Assembly: GCF_905475345.1 (NCBI RefSeq)
Contig: NC_066591.1
Location: forward strand, 109,501 to 173,500
Length of the DNA: 64,000 nucleotides
Direction: 5' to 3'
Source of the DNA: Vespula vulgaris
Lineage: Eukaryota; Arthropoda; Insecta; Hymenoptera; Vespidae
The notes under the pieces are model-generated. The model did no database searches. It had not been told where the DNA came from and saw only the letters and a program-made list of their open reading frames with translations. Positions 12,466 to 26,142 of this stretch are shown piece after piece. Position numbers and translations under genes: made by a program. The number at the start of each line of letters is the position of its first letter. The first letter of the stretch is position 1.

Positions 12466-12770
12466 TTAACCAGTTGGCTGTGTCACTCTATTGTAAAAGT
12501 GCGCACGGAAAAGTGTAGCAAAAATGAAGCGATAAGGAGTATACTCGTCGAACGCGCGTAGCTGTTTTAATATTGAGTTGTAATCAAATGATTTTTAGTC
12601 CTTTATGAAATTAATAATTTTATTATTAATATTTATTTACTTAACTTAAATAACAAATGGTAACTACATTTTACATCGACGAATAACGAATATTCTCGTC
12701 GTAACGCAACAGAAAAATATTGCCATTTCTCCCTGACGAGTATACTCGTCAATGACAGCTAACTGGTTAA
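12466..12770. mobile_element. Non-autonomous piggyBac-like MITE with TTAA ends
   Basis: The left end reads TTAACCAGTTGGCTGT. The right end, read on the other strand, is TTAACCAGTTAGCTGT. This makes a near-perfect terminal inverted repeat starting directly at TTAA, the target-site duplication of piggyBac-superfamily transposons. Subterminal copies of a GAGTATACTCGTC-like motif occur near both ends (12537-12549, and the perfect 16-bp palindrome at 12735-12750). A diverged version lies near 12690. There is no transposase ORF within 305 bp, so it is a MITE. It lies between the esterase stop (12037) and the Stretchin-Mlck stop (12951), possibly within the latter's 3' UTR. Confidence 0.75.
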
Positions 12771-12950
12771 GAAGATTCTTATTCGCATAACACTTGTGTT
12801 CGATTATAATTGTGTGTTTTGATGTGTGTGTGCGGGTGCGCGCGAGTAGGCGATGAAATGAAAAAATTAAATACGGTGCCGTCAATTTTCGAAAAACTTC
12901 ATATATCTCATCGATAAACAAAAAGAATGGACACAACTAAAAAAGTCTTC

Positions 12951-14059
12951 TTATTTATTCCAAAAGGCAAAAACTCTTTGTATCCTCTCGTTGTGCGGTT
13001 TACCAGTGGCCATCGTTGCTGTCGGATAGGCGCGATGTACAATCTGAATTTGAGAGGCTGCCGATGATTTTAAGGACGCTGCCTCCTGTTCAAACATCTT
13101 TGCTGTACGACTGACGTTCCCCGTAGGAACGAATTTTTCTCGATTGCGAGCAACGATCATCCTTGCATCCTGATTTTTATTGGCGTCTACCGAACGAAAT
13201 GTAAATATTATAGATATTTGGTTAAAATTGAACTTTGCGTTATATCGCGGAAATAATGTGAGTAAGATAAAGGATAAAACAAAGAAAGCAACGATCGTTA
13301 GAATAGTTACACACCTTCTTGGACGGGATTAGTCTCGCGCGAAGCTTTAATTAGGTTACTTTGCGAGGTAGCTTCGGTACTCCCTGTATCGTCTCTCGAA
13401 GATTTCGAACTAGTCTCGCTGTCCGTTTCCTCTTCGATGATCGAAACGATTCCCAACTCGTCTAATTGCAACGACGAAGTAGCTAAATTCGAATTGCAAT
13501 CGGCAATTCCGGAATCACGCGAGTCTCCTCGAAACACTCGTCGTTGATTTTGAAATCTACCAGATACGGAATCTGTATCGGTTTCCGATGATTTCCTTTC
13601 TACATTCGCCGAGTCTCGTCCCTCGAAATGCTCTTCTTCCGTCGCCAATTCGTTTCCTCCCGTACTTTCCAAATATACGTTATCGATCGCAGAAAATATT
13701 TCCTCCCTTTCGTCCTCGTCTTTGTCCTTACCTACTTCACCGTCCGATTCTTCTTGCAATGAAATATTTACTTCCGTTTTGTAACAAAACGAGTACAGGC
13801 TACTTTTCCGTTTCGTTCCTTCGAGTTCGAACGAGGAGTTCGAATTCTCTTCTAGCTCGTTCATCGTATCATTCGCATCGTTTCTATCCGTATTCGTCGA
13901 AGGGTCAAAAGATTTTTCTCTTTCATCGATAACGAAGTTGTCCGTATTGTTGGTCGAATCACACGTCTCCGAACACTCTGCCGTCGTCGCTGGGCTTTTT
14001 TTACTGTTTGCCGAAAGAATCGCCATTCTTCCTAGCGCACGAATGGCATTTCCTGTTTT
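12951..14059 (-). CDS. Strn-Mlck: Strn-Mlck calmodulin-binding end and acidic C-terminal tail
   Basis: Exons 13315-14059 and 12951-13186. The first opens, after the acceptor at 14060-14062, with KTGNAIRALGRMA. This completes RRKWQ from the previous exon into a textbook MLCK calmodulin-binding helix. About 235 residues follow, very rich in Ser, Asp, Glu, Thr and Asn (for example KDEDEREE, EEETDSETSSKSSRDDTGS), predicted disordered. The last exon is mixed basic/hydrophobic and ends AFWNK before the stop. No Ig domain follows the kinase, unlike vertebrate smooth-muscle MLCK (telokin Ig). The function of the tail is unknown. Confidence 0.88.
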
Positions 14060-17000
14060 CTATTCGAACAAACGAAAACGTGCACACACACGCGCGCACA
14101 TACATATACGCACACTCCTTGAATTTAATTGCTCGAGGGGAAGAAATCAAGAGATATTACGGTATTACGTAGCTCGCGATTTTAGATCGCGATTTTAGCT
14201 CGTCTTTATGCACGCTATCGCGTTTCATCCGTCAAATTTATTTCCCTCTACGACATGAATCGTCGATATCGTGCGTGCATAAAAACAAGCTTATTCGATT
14301 TTCAATACAGCATGCACATGCCGACGAATCTTTCGATATTAACGTTAATCGATCTTCAAAGTGAAGACATCGTGAGATCGATGTACGTATTTCTATGCCG
14401 TTAGAGAATTGCGTCAGGGAAAAAAAGAATTAGCAAAAATCCAAAGTCGAATACGAAAAATAATATTTACCTGCCACTTTCTACGTACGATAAATTTCTT
14501 TAACTTGTCCGTTGGTAATGCCACCCTGCTCATACTTTCAGCATGTTGGGCCATCCACGGATGTTCCAGACATTGTCTCGACGACATGCGCGATCTAGGG
14601 AGAGCAGAAATATCAGACGTCGAAACGAACATTATTCGTACGTAGTGTTATCTTAGAGAGACGAAGGGTTACTTTTCCATTCCAAAACTCGTTAAATGAT
14701 TAGATATCGCAGATACCTCATTCAGAGACATCGATACTTACTCTTTTCGTTTAACAAGTAAACCAGTGATGAAGTCTTTGGCATCGTTCGAAATAGCGTC
14801 GAAAGCTTCATCGTCCAGATCGTAATCGGCTCTCGTTATATTCGCGAACGTCTCGGCGTCGTTGTCACCCATAAAAGGCGACAGCCCCGTTAATCTGAAT
14901 GTGCAAAGACGTTTGACGGAGCAAGGCTTCATCCCAAATATATTGCGTATCTTTGGCAAAAACTTACAGTACGTAACAGATGACGCCGACGCTCCACATA
15001 TCCGACTCGGTCCCAATTGGTTCGTAGCTTATAATTTCAGGTGGTATGAACTCTGGTGTACCGAACAAGACTCTGATCGGTGTGTCCGGTTTAAGGGTTT
15101 GCGCTAATCCGAAGTCGATGAGCTTGATTTTATGGGAAGTTCGCGTTCGGCACATTATATTTTCTGGCTGTGAAGGTAGCAAAGAGATTTTAAAGAGATT
15201 TTTAATATCCGCGACGCTTCGCCTGATCGATTCGCCTTAAAATCGAACTCGACGAAACGTCAGCAATCGATTGCAACAAAATATAGTTCTCTATAGCGCG
15301 AGAGTGTGAGGAGAAACGTTCTCTTTTCTCTCTCTCTCTCTCTTTTTTTTTTTTACCTTCAGATCTAAATGGACGACATTATTTTTATGCATGTACTCGA
15401 CGCCCTCGCAAATCTGCCTCATAAAAAGCATGCTGTCTCGTTCGGTCAGAGTAAAGTCATCTGCCACGACTCTCTCGAAAAGTTCGCCACCGGAAATGCT
15501 GTCGAACGGAAACAATGAGAAACGGTAGATAAGCGCGGAGAAAAATTGGATTAAAAATTGAAAGCAAATACTTACTATTCAGTGACCATTATGATTTCTC
15601 GAGGACCCTCGAAAGCGGCTGCTAGAAGCAGAAGCTTCGGATGTCTGAGTCTATTCATAATGTTTATTTCCTCGCGAACTTGTTCTCGATCCTTACTCTT
15701 GATCGTTCTAACGAATTTCGCGGCGAAACTTTCGTTCGACGACTTTTCGACGACCCTTTTAACGACGCCGTAGCGGCCTTTCCCGAGTTCTTCGAAGACA
15801 TCGTATCTGTCGACGAACGATTGCGAGTCCTCCGCACGAACCGTGCGAGCTTCGAAAGCTGCTGCGAATTCTACGATAGCCAGACCAGATAAATGATAAA
15901 TCCTTTACAAATTGGATATAGGCGTGTGTGCGAGTGCGTGCGTACGCATATATAGACATACATAGCTAATATACGCATATATGCACATACATAACTAATG
16001 AGAAGGAGAAAAATTGGAAAATATTCCGTTTGGATATTTTCAATTACCTTCCTCTTCCTCGTTCTGTAAAATCGTTTCTCCTTCTCGAGGTATCCTAACG
16101 AGTTCGGACCGAGCACTGGGTTCACCGACCCCATGAATATTTTCCCCCCTGACCCTGAAACGGTAGCTTTCACCAGCGACGATAGAATCGTTTGACGATG
16201 CGAGCACCGTGTGACTCAGAGAATGACAGGATTCAGCAATGACCGTCCAGGAGTTTTCTTCTCGTCGATTCATCTCGATGGTATAACCGGTTATCGTGCA
16301 ACCACCGTCGTAAGCCGGTGATCTCCAGGCAATCGTTACCGAATTCTTCGAACGCGTTACGCTTGGAGTACCTGTCGGTGGATCCGGTGGTCCTGTCGTT
16401 ATAAAATTACAAATTATTTTTAAGTGGATTGAATGTCTCGTCGTCCGACTAGCGCTCGCGACGTCGAAATCCATTTACACGGACGTATAAAAGATTGCGA
16501 CGATAGGAACGACAGTTTCGCTTTCTTACACTTCATATTTACTTGCTACTTTCTATCTCGTGCTAATGCGCTATGTCATAACGAGAGCATCAACGTCGTA
16601 TATTACCCAACTCCATGGTGGTGTCTTCGTAGATCGAAGCGATCGAACTTGAAATAACGTCGACGTGCCATTCAGACAAAGTAAAGTGAGAAAAGTCGAG
16701 AAATGCGTGCCATTGTGTCAACGCGATAAGTATCGACTGGTCTAGCAGATAGCGGTATAGAAGTGTTCGATGTGAATGGGTGTATACGACGTCTCTCGAG
16801 GAAAAAGGAAGGTTGACGGAGAGGGGGAGAGGGAAGGGGAAGGGAGAACGAACGAAACCACGAAGAGAGAGGAAGGAGCAGATTGGTGCGACTTCGTCTT
16901 GAAAATGGTAGAGGAATAATTGCGCGACTCGTCGTCACGTGAGATTGTCGTCCGCCTTGTACGCGAGAAAAGGAACTAGACCGTGCAAAGCGAAGCGAGG

Positions 17001-20000
17001 CGACGCGCGTTCACACACGCGGAACAATGCTCGGCTTACGCGTCTCGGAACATCTAATCTTTTTTCTAATCGAATCGTCGATTCTCCACGCTCTGACGAG
17101 TTACATCTTTCTTTATCTCGTAGGAGTCACTACGAACGTTGATCCGACCCGTTCTTTCGTTATTATCTCGAGGAAGGAAAGTACCAAGAGATATTGCGCG
17201 TAACACTGTCTCTTCTATCTTCTTCGTGAACAAAAACGATCGAAAAGTATTGAAAGCGCAATGAAACGTTATCTTTTCGTTGAAAACGTAGATGTAAAGG
17301 GGGATAAATATTATTATTCTACTAAATCTCGGGATACTATTATTCTACAAAAATCTCTGACGTAATATTTGCGAGAATGTCTGTAGTAAAAAGAGTAACC
17401 TACACGTGTCATCTTTAACGCGCAAACGATCAATCTTCGACTTAAATTCATAGTTCGCCTCGCGTGACCTCTAAATACGCTTGCTTTGAACAAACATACG
17501 AGAACTTTCTGATAATGTGTGCGTGCGTTAGTTATATTGGTACGACACGGCAATTAGATAGGAATGATGTAAGACCGTTTCTTTCGGACTTTTGTAAACA
17601 ATCGCGAGCACGAGTGTTTACAGATCCATATAGAGAACGAACGTGAAAGCCTCGCTCGATAACATTCATTGTCAAATTTCTTTCGCGTTGATCGTCTCGC
17701 ATCTAAGTACGTATAAGATTTACATTCGGGTGAGTTCGTTCAAATTTAATAAAAATTTCGATCGGAATCGCGTCCATTATTGCATTAAAAGTTTTAATCG
17801 GTCATTTGAAAGCGGAGAGATCGATAGCACGAAAGTTTGTACGTTTACGTTATCGTTAGATACGATTCAAATTTTGTCGCATCTATAGCTATACGTATAC
17901 GTAGAAACATACCAAAGTATAATAAAAGTTAGTTACCTTCAACGGCGAGACTAAAAAATTGTCGATCCAGTGCTAATAAATTTTCCACCGACACTTCGTA
18001 TTTTCCAGCATGATCCGCCGTTATATCGTCCAACGTTAAATGAGAGACACCGGCACCGTAGGTAATCCCAATTTTCTCCTCGGACGTTAATCGTCGACCC
18101 TTGAACGATAGGCAAACATTTTTATAGCGAATATTTTGACAACGATCGATTAACACTCGATACTCGATACTCGCTTTCTAATATCTTGCCGTTAGAGAAA
18201 AGAATGGCTCTCGAGAATGGCTCATTTTACAGGGAGCGTTAAGAGGAACCGAGTGGAAGAAGTGCGATAAAGATCTAAAAAAATGCGTGCTCAAGGTTTA
18301 GGAGAAGACGCGTGTTTTGTCAACGATCGCGAGAATACTGCTTCGAGTTTCGAACGTCGCGACGCGACGCGACGGAGCGAGTCGACGCGTCGCGTCGCGT
18401 TGGTTTCTATAACAAAATACAGGGGAGGGGATCTCGAACATCGTTCGCCGCAAGGTGACCGGACCTATAACATTCGTTTCGAACGCATATAAGGTCATTG
18501 ACATAGTACCTCATAAATTCCAATTAAAATTAATAAACCGAATTAAAAGTAACGAAAGTTTCTACGTACGTAGGTACGCATGAGCGAGATCGCTTGGAGT
18601 AGAAGCTTCTGTTACCTACTTGTGCGAGATATGTCAAGCTTTCGTATTCGCGCGAGACGTGGGAAATACGAAAAGCGGGAAAAAGGAAATATTCGTTACG
18701 ATGCCTGAAGATAAACGGAACGACGTTTCGTACGATGCCGCGTCGTCGACAACGTTGCTACCTGTCACCTAAGCGGTGCAAAGCGCAACGTTATAGCGAC
18801 TCAAGGAATTGCAAATTTTCGAACGTCGTATCAATTCGTTCCTATAGATAATTCCAGATTTATTGGTTAGTACCGAGACTACAAACGATCTTAAGAGCGT
18901 ACCGAATTCTTACTTACCGCACGGAACCATTTGACCAGCGGCTCGGGATGGCCACGATAGGTAATCCTGAGAACGAGCTTGTTACCTCTGAAGACTTTTA
19001 CGTCGGTGGGAGCCTTAACGATCGCAGCTGCTACAAATTCGTCCAATTCGTCGTCAACTTTTATACATTCGTTATCCGTTCTCGATGTTAACAGAGATCG
19101 TTCTACGCACGTAAATGGCATTACGTCTATCTCATTCGATTCGTCTTTCTTCGTCTTCGAGATATGCAACTCCGTCGAAGGAACTGCATTTTTCTCCTTC
19201 GGTAACGGAGACAGTCGTTTAGGACTCGAGGCTTTCGTTCTTAAAGGAAGCGAGGACGATCTGGTGCGTTTGAATCTTTCTTCCTTTTGATGGGAAACGT
19301 TCGTCGAAAGGAAATGCTGTTCCTTTTTAGATCTTCTGAGAGAGCTCGAAAGAGTCTGGAAGAGTTTGGAGTCGGGCGTACGATTAAACGACGGAGACGG
19401 TGATTTTTCACGGTTATGAGATATCTTTCTTTCTTTCTTCGAATTCGAAGTGCGATTTTCGGACGTACACGAAGCCCGGTTCAATCGCAATTCCGTCGTA
19501 CAGCAGATCGATGGACCATTCCCAAGGACGGAAGCTGTGCAGCGAATTTCACCCGTGTCTCGCGAGGAGACGTCGCGTATCTTCAAAATGCTGACATTTT
19601 CGTCTATCTCGATCTGCGTAATATAATAATTCTCTTCGTCTAAAATATCTCTCTCGTAAAGTTTGGTACGTACCTTGCATCTAGCATTATCCCTGGCGTC
19701 TTTTCCGTTAATAGTCCACGAAAAGTCCATTGGCTTTCCGCACTGTACTCGTGCGCAGAAACACGCGGTCTCGCCCTTCGAGACGATTCGAGTTAGCGGC
19801 GTTTTAGTGAATCGTGGCGCGAGATTCGGAATAGCCTTATAATCTGTCCAATAAATAAACATCGGATCGTTATTCCTATCTCGGATAATTTTTATACACG
19901 ATAAAATAGATATAGGTGTATCATCGAAAAGTGACGGATACCTTGAACAGCAAGGAGACCGCCGCAAGACGTTTCTCCGAATTCGTTTCGAACGATGCAA

Positions 20001-23000
20001 GCGTACTCTCCAGCGTCTCGTGGATGGGTATCGGAGAGTCTAAGGGCGATTCCGCCGTCGCTGTGCGAAACGTAATTATGAAGATCGTCGTCGGGTATCT
20101 CGCGTTTATCTTTCAACCAATTGATCGAGAACGGAGGAGTACCTGTGAGAATAAATCCACGCGAGTCTTACTCGTCGAGAGGGGAGAAAAACGGAAAAAG
20201 GAAAAAAAAGAAAATATCGATGTCTCCTCGTTATTTTTACCAGCAAGTTTGGTACGAAGTTCATAAGAATTTCCCTCCATGACGATCGACTCTTCGGGAA
20301 GCGCTTGCAAGAATTTCGGGGGTTCTTTGTCCAAGGTTGAAGAATCGCGTGGATCGAGTACGGTTACCTGAGAACGCCGACAAGTCGAAGGAGAGAAAGA
20401 ACGAGCAGAATGAAATTAATCTTTCGAGGCCATAAATATTTACCTGACAGGTGTTCCTCGCTGAACCAAGGACGTTCGTTGCCACGCAAGCATATTCGCC
20501 GGCGTCGCTCGCTTTTACTTTCGAAATTTCGATTTTCGCGGTTTTACCGTCAAAGTGCCTCTTTATTCTATTCGAACGGGGCAAAGGTCGTCCGTTCCTA
20601 AAACGCAAACAGACGTTTCGTTTCTATTCCAGGAACATACGGTTACTCGTACGCGACGCATAAAGATTAGAAAAAGATTACCTATACCACGTGGGCGTCG
20701 GACTAGGGGTTCCTCTCAGGCCGCATTGCAGTCGTAAACGGCCGTCCATCCTCGTAGTCGTGTCGAGAAGACTTCGAGAAAAAGAAGGATGAATCCTCGG
20801 AGAGGCGCTTCTAGTTCTTACAGTTCGTCCGTAAGATCCGTGCCGATCTTTCAAAATAATTGCTTTATTTGTTAAATATTTATTTTAATGTCTATGCTAA
20901 TGAATATTATGAATATTTGAGAGGATAAATAAATATGTAAGAAGCTTTTAGAAACGGTTATCTAATCGCGATGTTACAAACGCAGTCGAGGACGCGTCAG
21001 AGGTACGCTTACTTATCACTTCGAGTCGAGCACTAGCCTCGATTCTACCAAAATCGTTTTCCAAGGTAACTCTGTAAAGACCGGCATCCTCTTGCGTAAC
21101 CTCTCCGATCTCCAGGATCTTCACGTCGTCCTTTTCTACGATGGAAATTCTTGCGGTCGGCGTGACAACGATTCCGTTTTTATCCCACTTCAGCCAGGGC
21201 GTTGGATGACCGACGACCGCGCATTGAAAACGCACGGTTTCACCCTCTTCGACCACTCGATTGTGCGGTACAGAATAAAATTTCGGTGGACTGATCTTTG
21301 GTCGTTTTATCGTCGAACCACGTCGTGGAGGAAATTGAGGAGACCTGAGTTCGCGGCCGTCTAATCGGGACCAAAATTATTGCCGATTAATTTCATCGAA
21401 CGAGTTTTATACTTCGGTGCATGTACTTTCATAAATTCTGAATGTTTTCAACGGCAACTTCGTTGGCGACATTAATTTCTTTTCGCTCTACTCGCTGGCG
21501 CGCGGTAAACGTAAGACTTAAGGAAAGAAGAAAGAAAAACTCAGCTTTGAAGACTCACGGGAAACCGCAGGAGATAAACTTCTGATAGGCGTGGATCGTG
21601 GAGTCGATCGAGGCGTTGATCCGGCCGATAGTAGACCGATCGGTCGTGATAATCTTTCGCTCAGTACGTTTTCTTTGCCCTCGGGAACTGCGAATTGACA
21701 TTGCCAAAGACGAAAGATTTAACGTAAACGTATTCGTCCAGTCTTTGGTCGGACAAAGGACTCATTATTATTGCAAACGCGCACCTTGTATATGGGGCGT
21801 ATAAGTCATTTGATATTCACGCAATTTATTAGCACTTGCACGTGCGAGGGAGAATGCTTCGACCACGCAGGCGTGTTTTGCTTACGCGCTATAACTCATA
21901 CGTTACCCATAACGTTTCTAAGCTATAACGTTTCAGCTTCCCTCGTAAAGAATCATTCTCTTTCCGTTTCTACTTTGGTACTTTAACGATTACGAATATT
22001 CCTAAGTATTCGATAAAGCGTAATATCACGAAGGTAAACTTTTCAACGTAAAATTACCATCGACGACGAGACAAGCCGACGTGAATGCCTTCCCAAGTTC
22101 GTTGTAAGCGACACACGTGTACTCTCCCTCGTCCTCAGGATATACGTGTTGGATGCTCAGACGTGCCACTTCGCCGTCGAATTCACTCGTAAAATCGTTA
22201 CCCATGGTTATTACCTAAAAACGACCAATTAACTTTGCTATTTTGCGTCTGCATAGTGTTTCGAGAAATGTTTCATTTTTAGATAGGAAAGTCACACGCG
22301 TTACCTTTCCACCCTTTTCCCAACGAACGTTGGGTCGTTCGGGCGTGGCAAGAAATTTACACTCCAAAGTGACAGCGTCGCCGTCGCAACATCTTATATC
22401 TCTGAGTTCCCTGGTTACCATAGGCAGGGTGAGCACTTTCCTGCGGACGATGCGATAAAGACGTAAACGATGCGTAAACTTGGAGTACAACTTGAAATTT
22501 CTCTAACGATACAATACCAACCCGTGCGTAATCGGCGACTTTTTCATCGTCGTCTCTTTTCCTTGACCTGCAAAAGGATATATAACGATATATAAATTCG
22601 ACCAGTTATAAATTGTCGTAAATATGTAAATAGCGAGTTAGTCCGTTTAATAGATTCCAAGTATCGGTGATAAATATGTATGTGGGTATAAATCATATAT
22701 AGAATTTCTCTCACCTTTGGCATATATTTGCAAAGAAATTATGGCTTTCGCTTCTCCATGACAATTTCGAGCGATCACCGAATACGTTCCGGTAAAGTCG
22801 AGCTTCGCGTGAGGTATTTCCAATCTGTATTGAGGACCGTTATCCACCAACCGAAAATGAGGAGCGTCTCTATAGTAATCGGGCTGCAAGTACGACACGG
22901 CTATATTACATATCAGAACGTTGAATCTATGTCGTGTTGGATGATATTATTTCGTAATAGATTACGATAATATACACACTTTGAGAAAAAGTACTAAATT

Positions 23001-26000
23001 ATTTTAATAAATTATCGCCCCCAAAAAAAGATCGGTTCACGGTCGTACGTACGTATGTATTTCGTAGGTACGTATGTGCGCGCGTCGTTCGAATGTTAAC
23101 GAAAAGGAGAAGCAAACGTCGAAAGACGAGGCGGTTGACCTCGAACATCGACCTCGACCTAGATACGAACGCGTTTCCGCGATTCCCACGCCTACGCTCC
23201 AAAATAAAGAAAATGTTTTAATAGTTATTCCGTTCGTATTATATAGCAGATACGTATACGGGTACGATTACGAGTACGTACAATTCGTGTAGATTCGGAC
23301 GACCTTTAGTCGTCAAAGCTACATGGGGTTAAAACTCAGCGTGAGATGTTTAAAGAGAGCGCAAAAAGGAAAAAGATGGAGGAGAAAAAGAGACGACAGT
23401 AGTCCTCTCGTTGGAACTCTAGTCCATATAGGGAGCGAAAGTCGATCGGATCGCTCGAGACTGATCTTGTTATGCCTATGACAGACACAAGTGCCAACAA
23501 GTGAATATTTATTTCTTTTCCATTACCAAATCGCCTTTCTCCTAGTCCTCTCCAGCGTTTATACAAAAGCGCATAATTGTAATAATTCGCGAACGCGTAA
23601 AGTCGTTAGTACCTACATAAATTTGCTCTCATAAAACACGATATTGTATTATATAATTTGTTGAAATAAGAGAGAGAGAGAGAGAGGGAGAAAAGCTATC
23701 GATGGATAACGCGATAAAGCTCTTTCGTTGCGAAAAGTGTATCGATCGATCGTATCTCATTGCGATAAATGAAGTTTTCAAGTTTTCTAACGCGAGCTGT
23801 TTCTTGACATAATGGACCTTCCGAGACCCATCTGTCTTTCACCTGTCTATCGTGCACCAACGTGACGCTTCGCCTACGATGAAATTTATGCGTACGACAC
23901 TTCCCGTTACGGAAGAGAGACGCCGTAAACTGGTTGGTGCAAGGACTCTCTATAGAGTGTTACATGGATATCGCGCGAGATCGGCGCGGGATCACCGCGA
24001 TCGCTCGAAACTCGACTTTGCCCTTCTATTCGATCAAATAAATTTTTCCGGAAATTCTGCCGTATATCGTACTATTTGTCAGGATAGTATATTAATACTG
24101 TATCGATTAAGAAGAACCTTGCTTTAGCCTTATATCAAACAAAAATAATTTGATCCTGAATATTACGATTTGACGATCTTAATTTAAATATGGATAGTAG
24201 TTCATAATACGTAGTTGATAAGAGTGACGATTAAAAAACGAGTCGATCTTTTTCTTTACACGCGTTCACAGCGTTAACGTAGTCGTTAACTAAAAAGGAA
24301 TGCTCGCTGAACGTATGTATGTATTTGGTGGCTTGGCTCGATGCGTCGCACGTTCTTGCAGTTACTACGCGAGAGATTAACTCGCGAGACTCGGCCAAGT
24401 TTTCCTCGAAGTATATAGATTCGTTCTCGAGGAATTTCCTTAAGAGAGTCGATGAAAAGGCCTGAGAATGAGAATGACTCATTACGACTGGAAACTCGTA
24501 CGTTAAGACGAGTCTCCCAAACGTTCGGTGCTCTTCTTTTTAACCGTCACCGTTCTTCAAATAATGAAATTATCGCTATAGAGAAAGAGTTAAAACTAAA
24601 AGTTATTAACAAATGGTGTGGATTTTCAGATCGTTTTAAGCATCATGAGAAATTTTTCCTATCCACCGGTAGTACGTATCTATCTACATAATGGATATTA
24701 TATAGTATTATATTTATTCATGTACCTACGTGCTTTGGAAATGGGATACTTTTTCATTTTGAAGCCGCACATGCACATCGGTTGAGATTTATAGCTCACA
24801 TTTCTTTTGACGATATTCCATATGGAAAAGAATCATCCTTCCGGGTAGAGAAGACGATAACGTACGGTAAATTTCTACTCACTTTTCTCACTTTTGCAAT
24901 GACAAATAATACGTTTCTATAATCGAGAGAAATATCAATTCGCTAAAATATTTACGAGCGAGCGAGAGAGATAAAGAGAGAGAGAGAGAGAGAGAAAGAG
25001 ATGGATAGTTAGAAAAAGAAAGAGAGAGAGAGAGAAGAGAGCGACGTACATATGCGCTCGTCGTACGACGACGATCGACAGTAGGCTATTCATTGGCCAA
25101 AGTTAAACACCGACTGTTTTACCGTTCGTACTTCGCGGTACCGATCCATCGGCGAAGAAAGCCAACTTGGACGACGAAAAGTGGGGACGATGCCTTCTAG
25201 GTAAGTAACTAAGTATTTACGCTCTTCTCGATTATGCAGATATTCGTTTGACGTAAATACTTTGATGCTTCAACGTTTTCTTCCTTTCCCTTCGTGCCTT
25301 TTCCTTCCGGCCTTTCTCTCGAGGAGAAGGATAATCGTATTTCATACGACACGATTCGCGACACTTCGATCGTGTCAAACGAATCGTCACAACGCAACGA
25401 GAAAGAGAGTTCGCGTAACAAAGGAAACGACGAAAGCGCAAACGTTAGAATAAAATTTATTATAACCAAGTCCTACGTCACGGATAATACTTTCGATATG
25501 GCTGATTTGTATTCCCCTTGACTTTATATTAACGTTAACGCCCACGTACGCCTGTCCATTTCTGTATCTCCTCGTTGAGAAGAAATAAAAATCGTTGTGG
25601 AAGGCTTTCCAATGAAAAAAAAAAAAATGCTTCGGTACAACATTACGATTACATTGAAATTCCATTACCAATTTCATATTTTTAGACAAGGAACAAGGAG
25701 AAATCCTTTATAATTGTCAAGGGGGCACTTTTCGGCTTCTTGCAGTTTGCATCGGGCTTGCTTCCTCTTTCGTTGAATAATAAATTTCTCTTCTTCTTCG
25801 TTCCATCTTTGGGCTCTTCGTTTAACCTCACGTAGCACGTACTGTTACCTTTTAAAGAGGTGACGCGAAATAAATGCCGTTTCCCCCAACGCGACGCATA
25901 TAATACCTGACCCACTATGGGCATAATACGGTATGTAACACTATCATTTCTTTCTTGCTGTCACCTTGACCTACATCGTGATCGATGCAGCATTAGGGAC

Positions 26001-26091
26001 ACGTCATTTTCTGGGATTGCAAAATGAACTTTGCAATTACTCCCGTACTTGCATATCCAACTTGTAAGTTCTTTAATTAGTTTTCTTGTAA

Positions 26092-26142
<51 letters not shown>

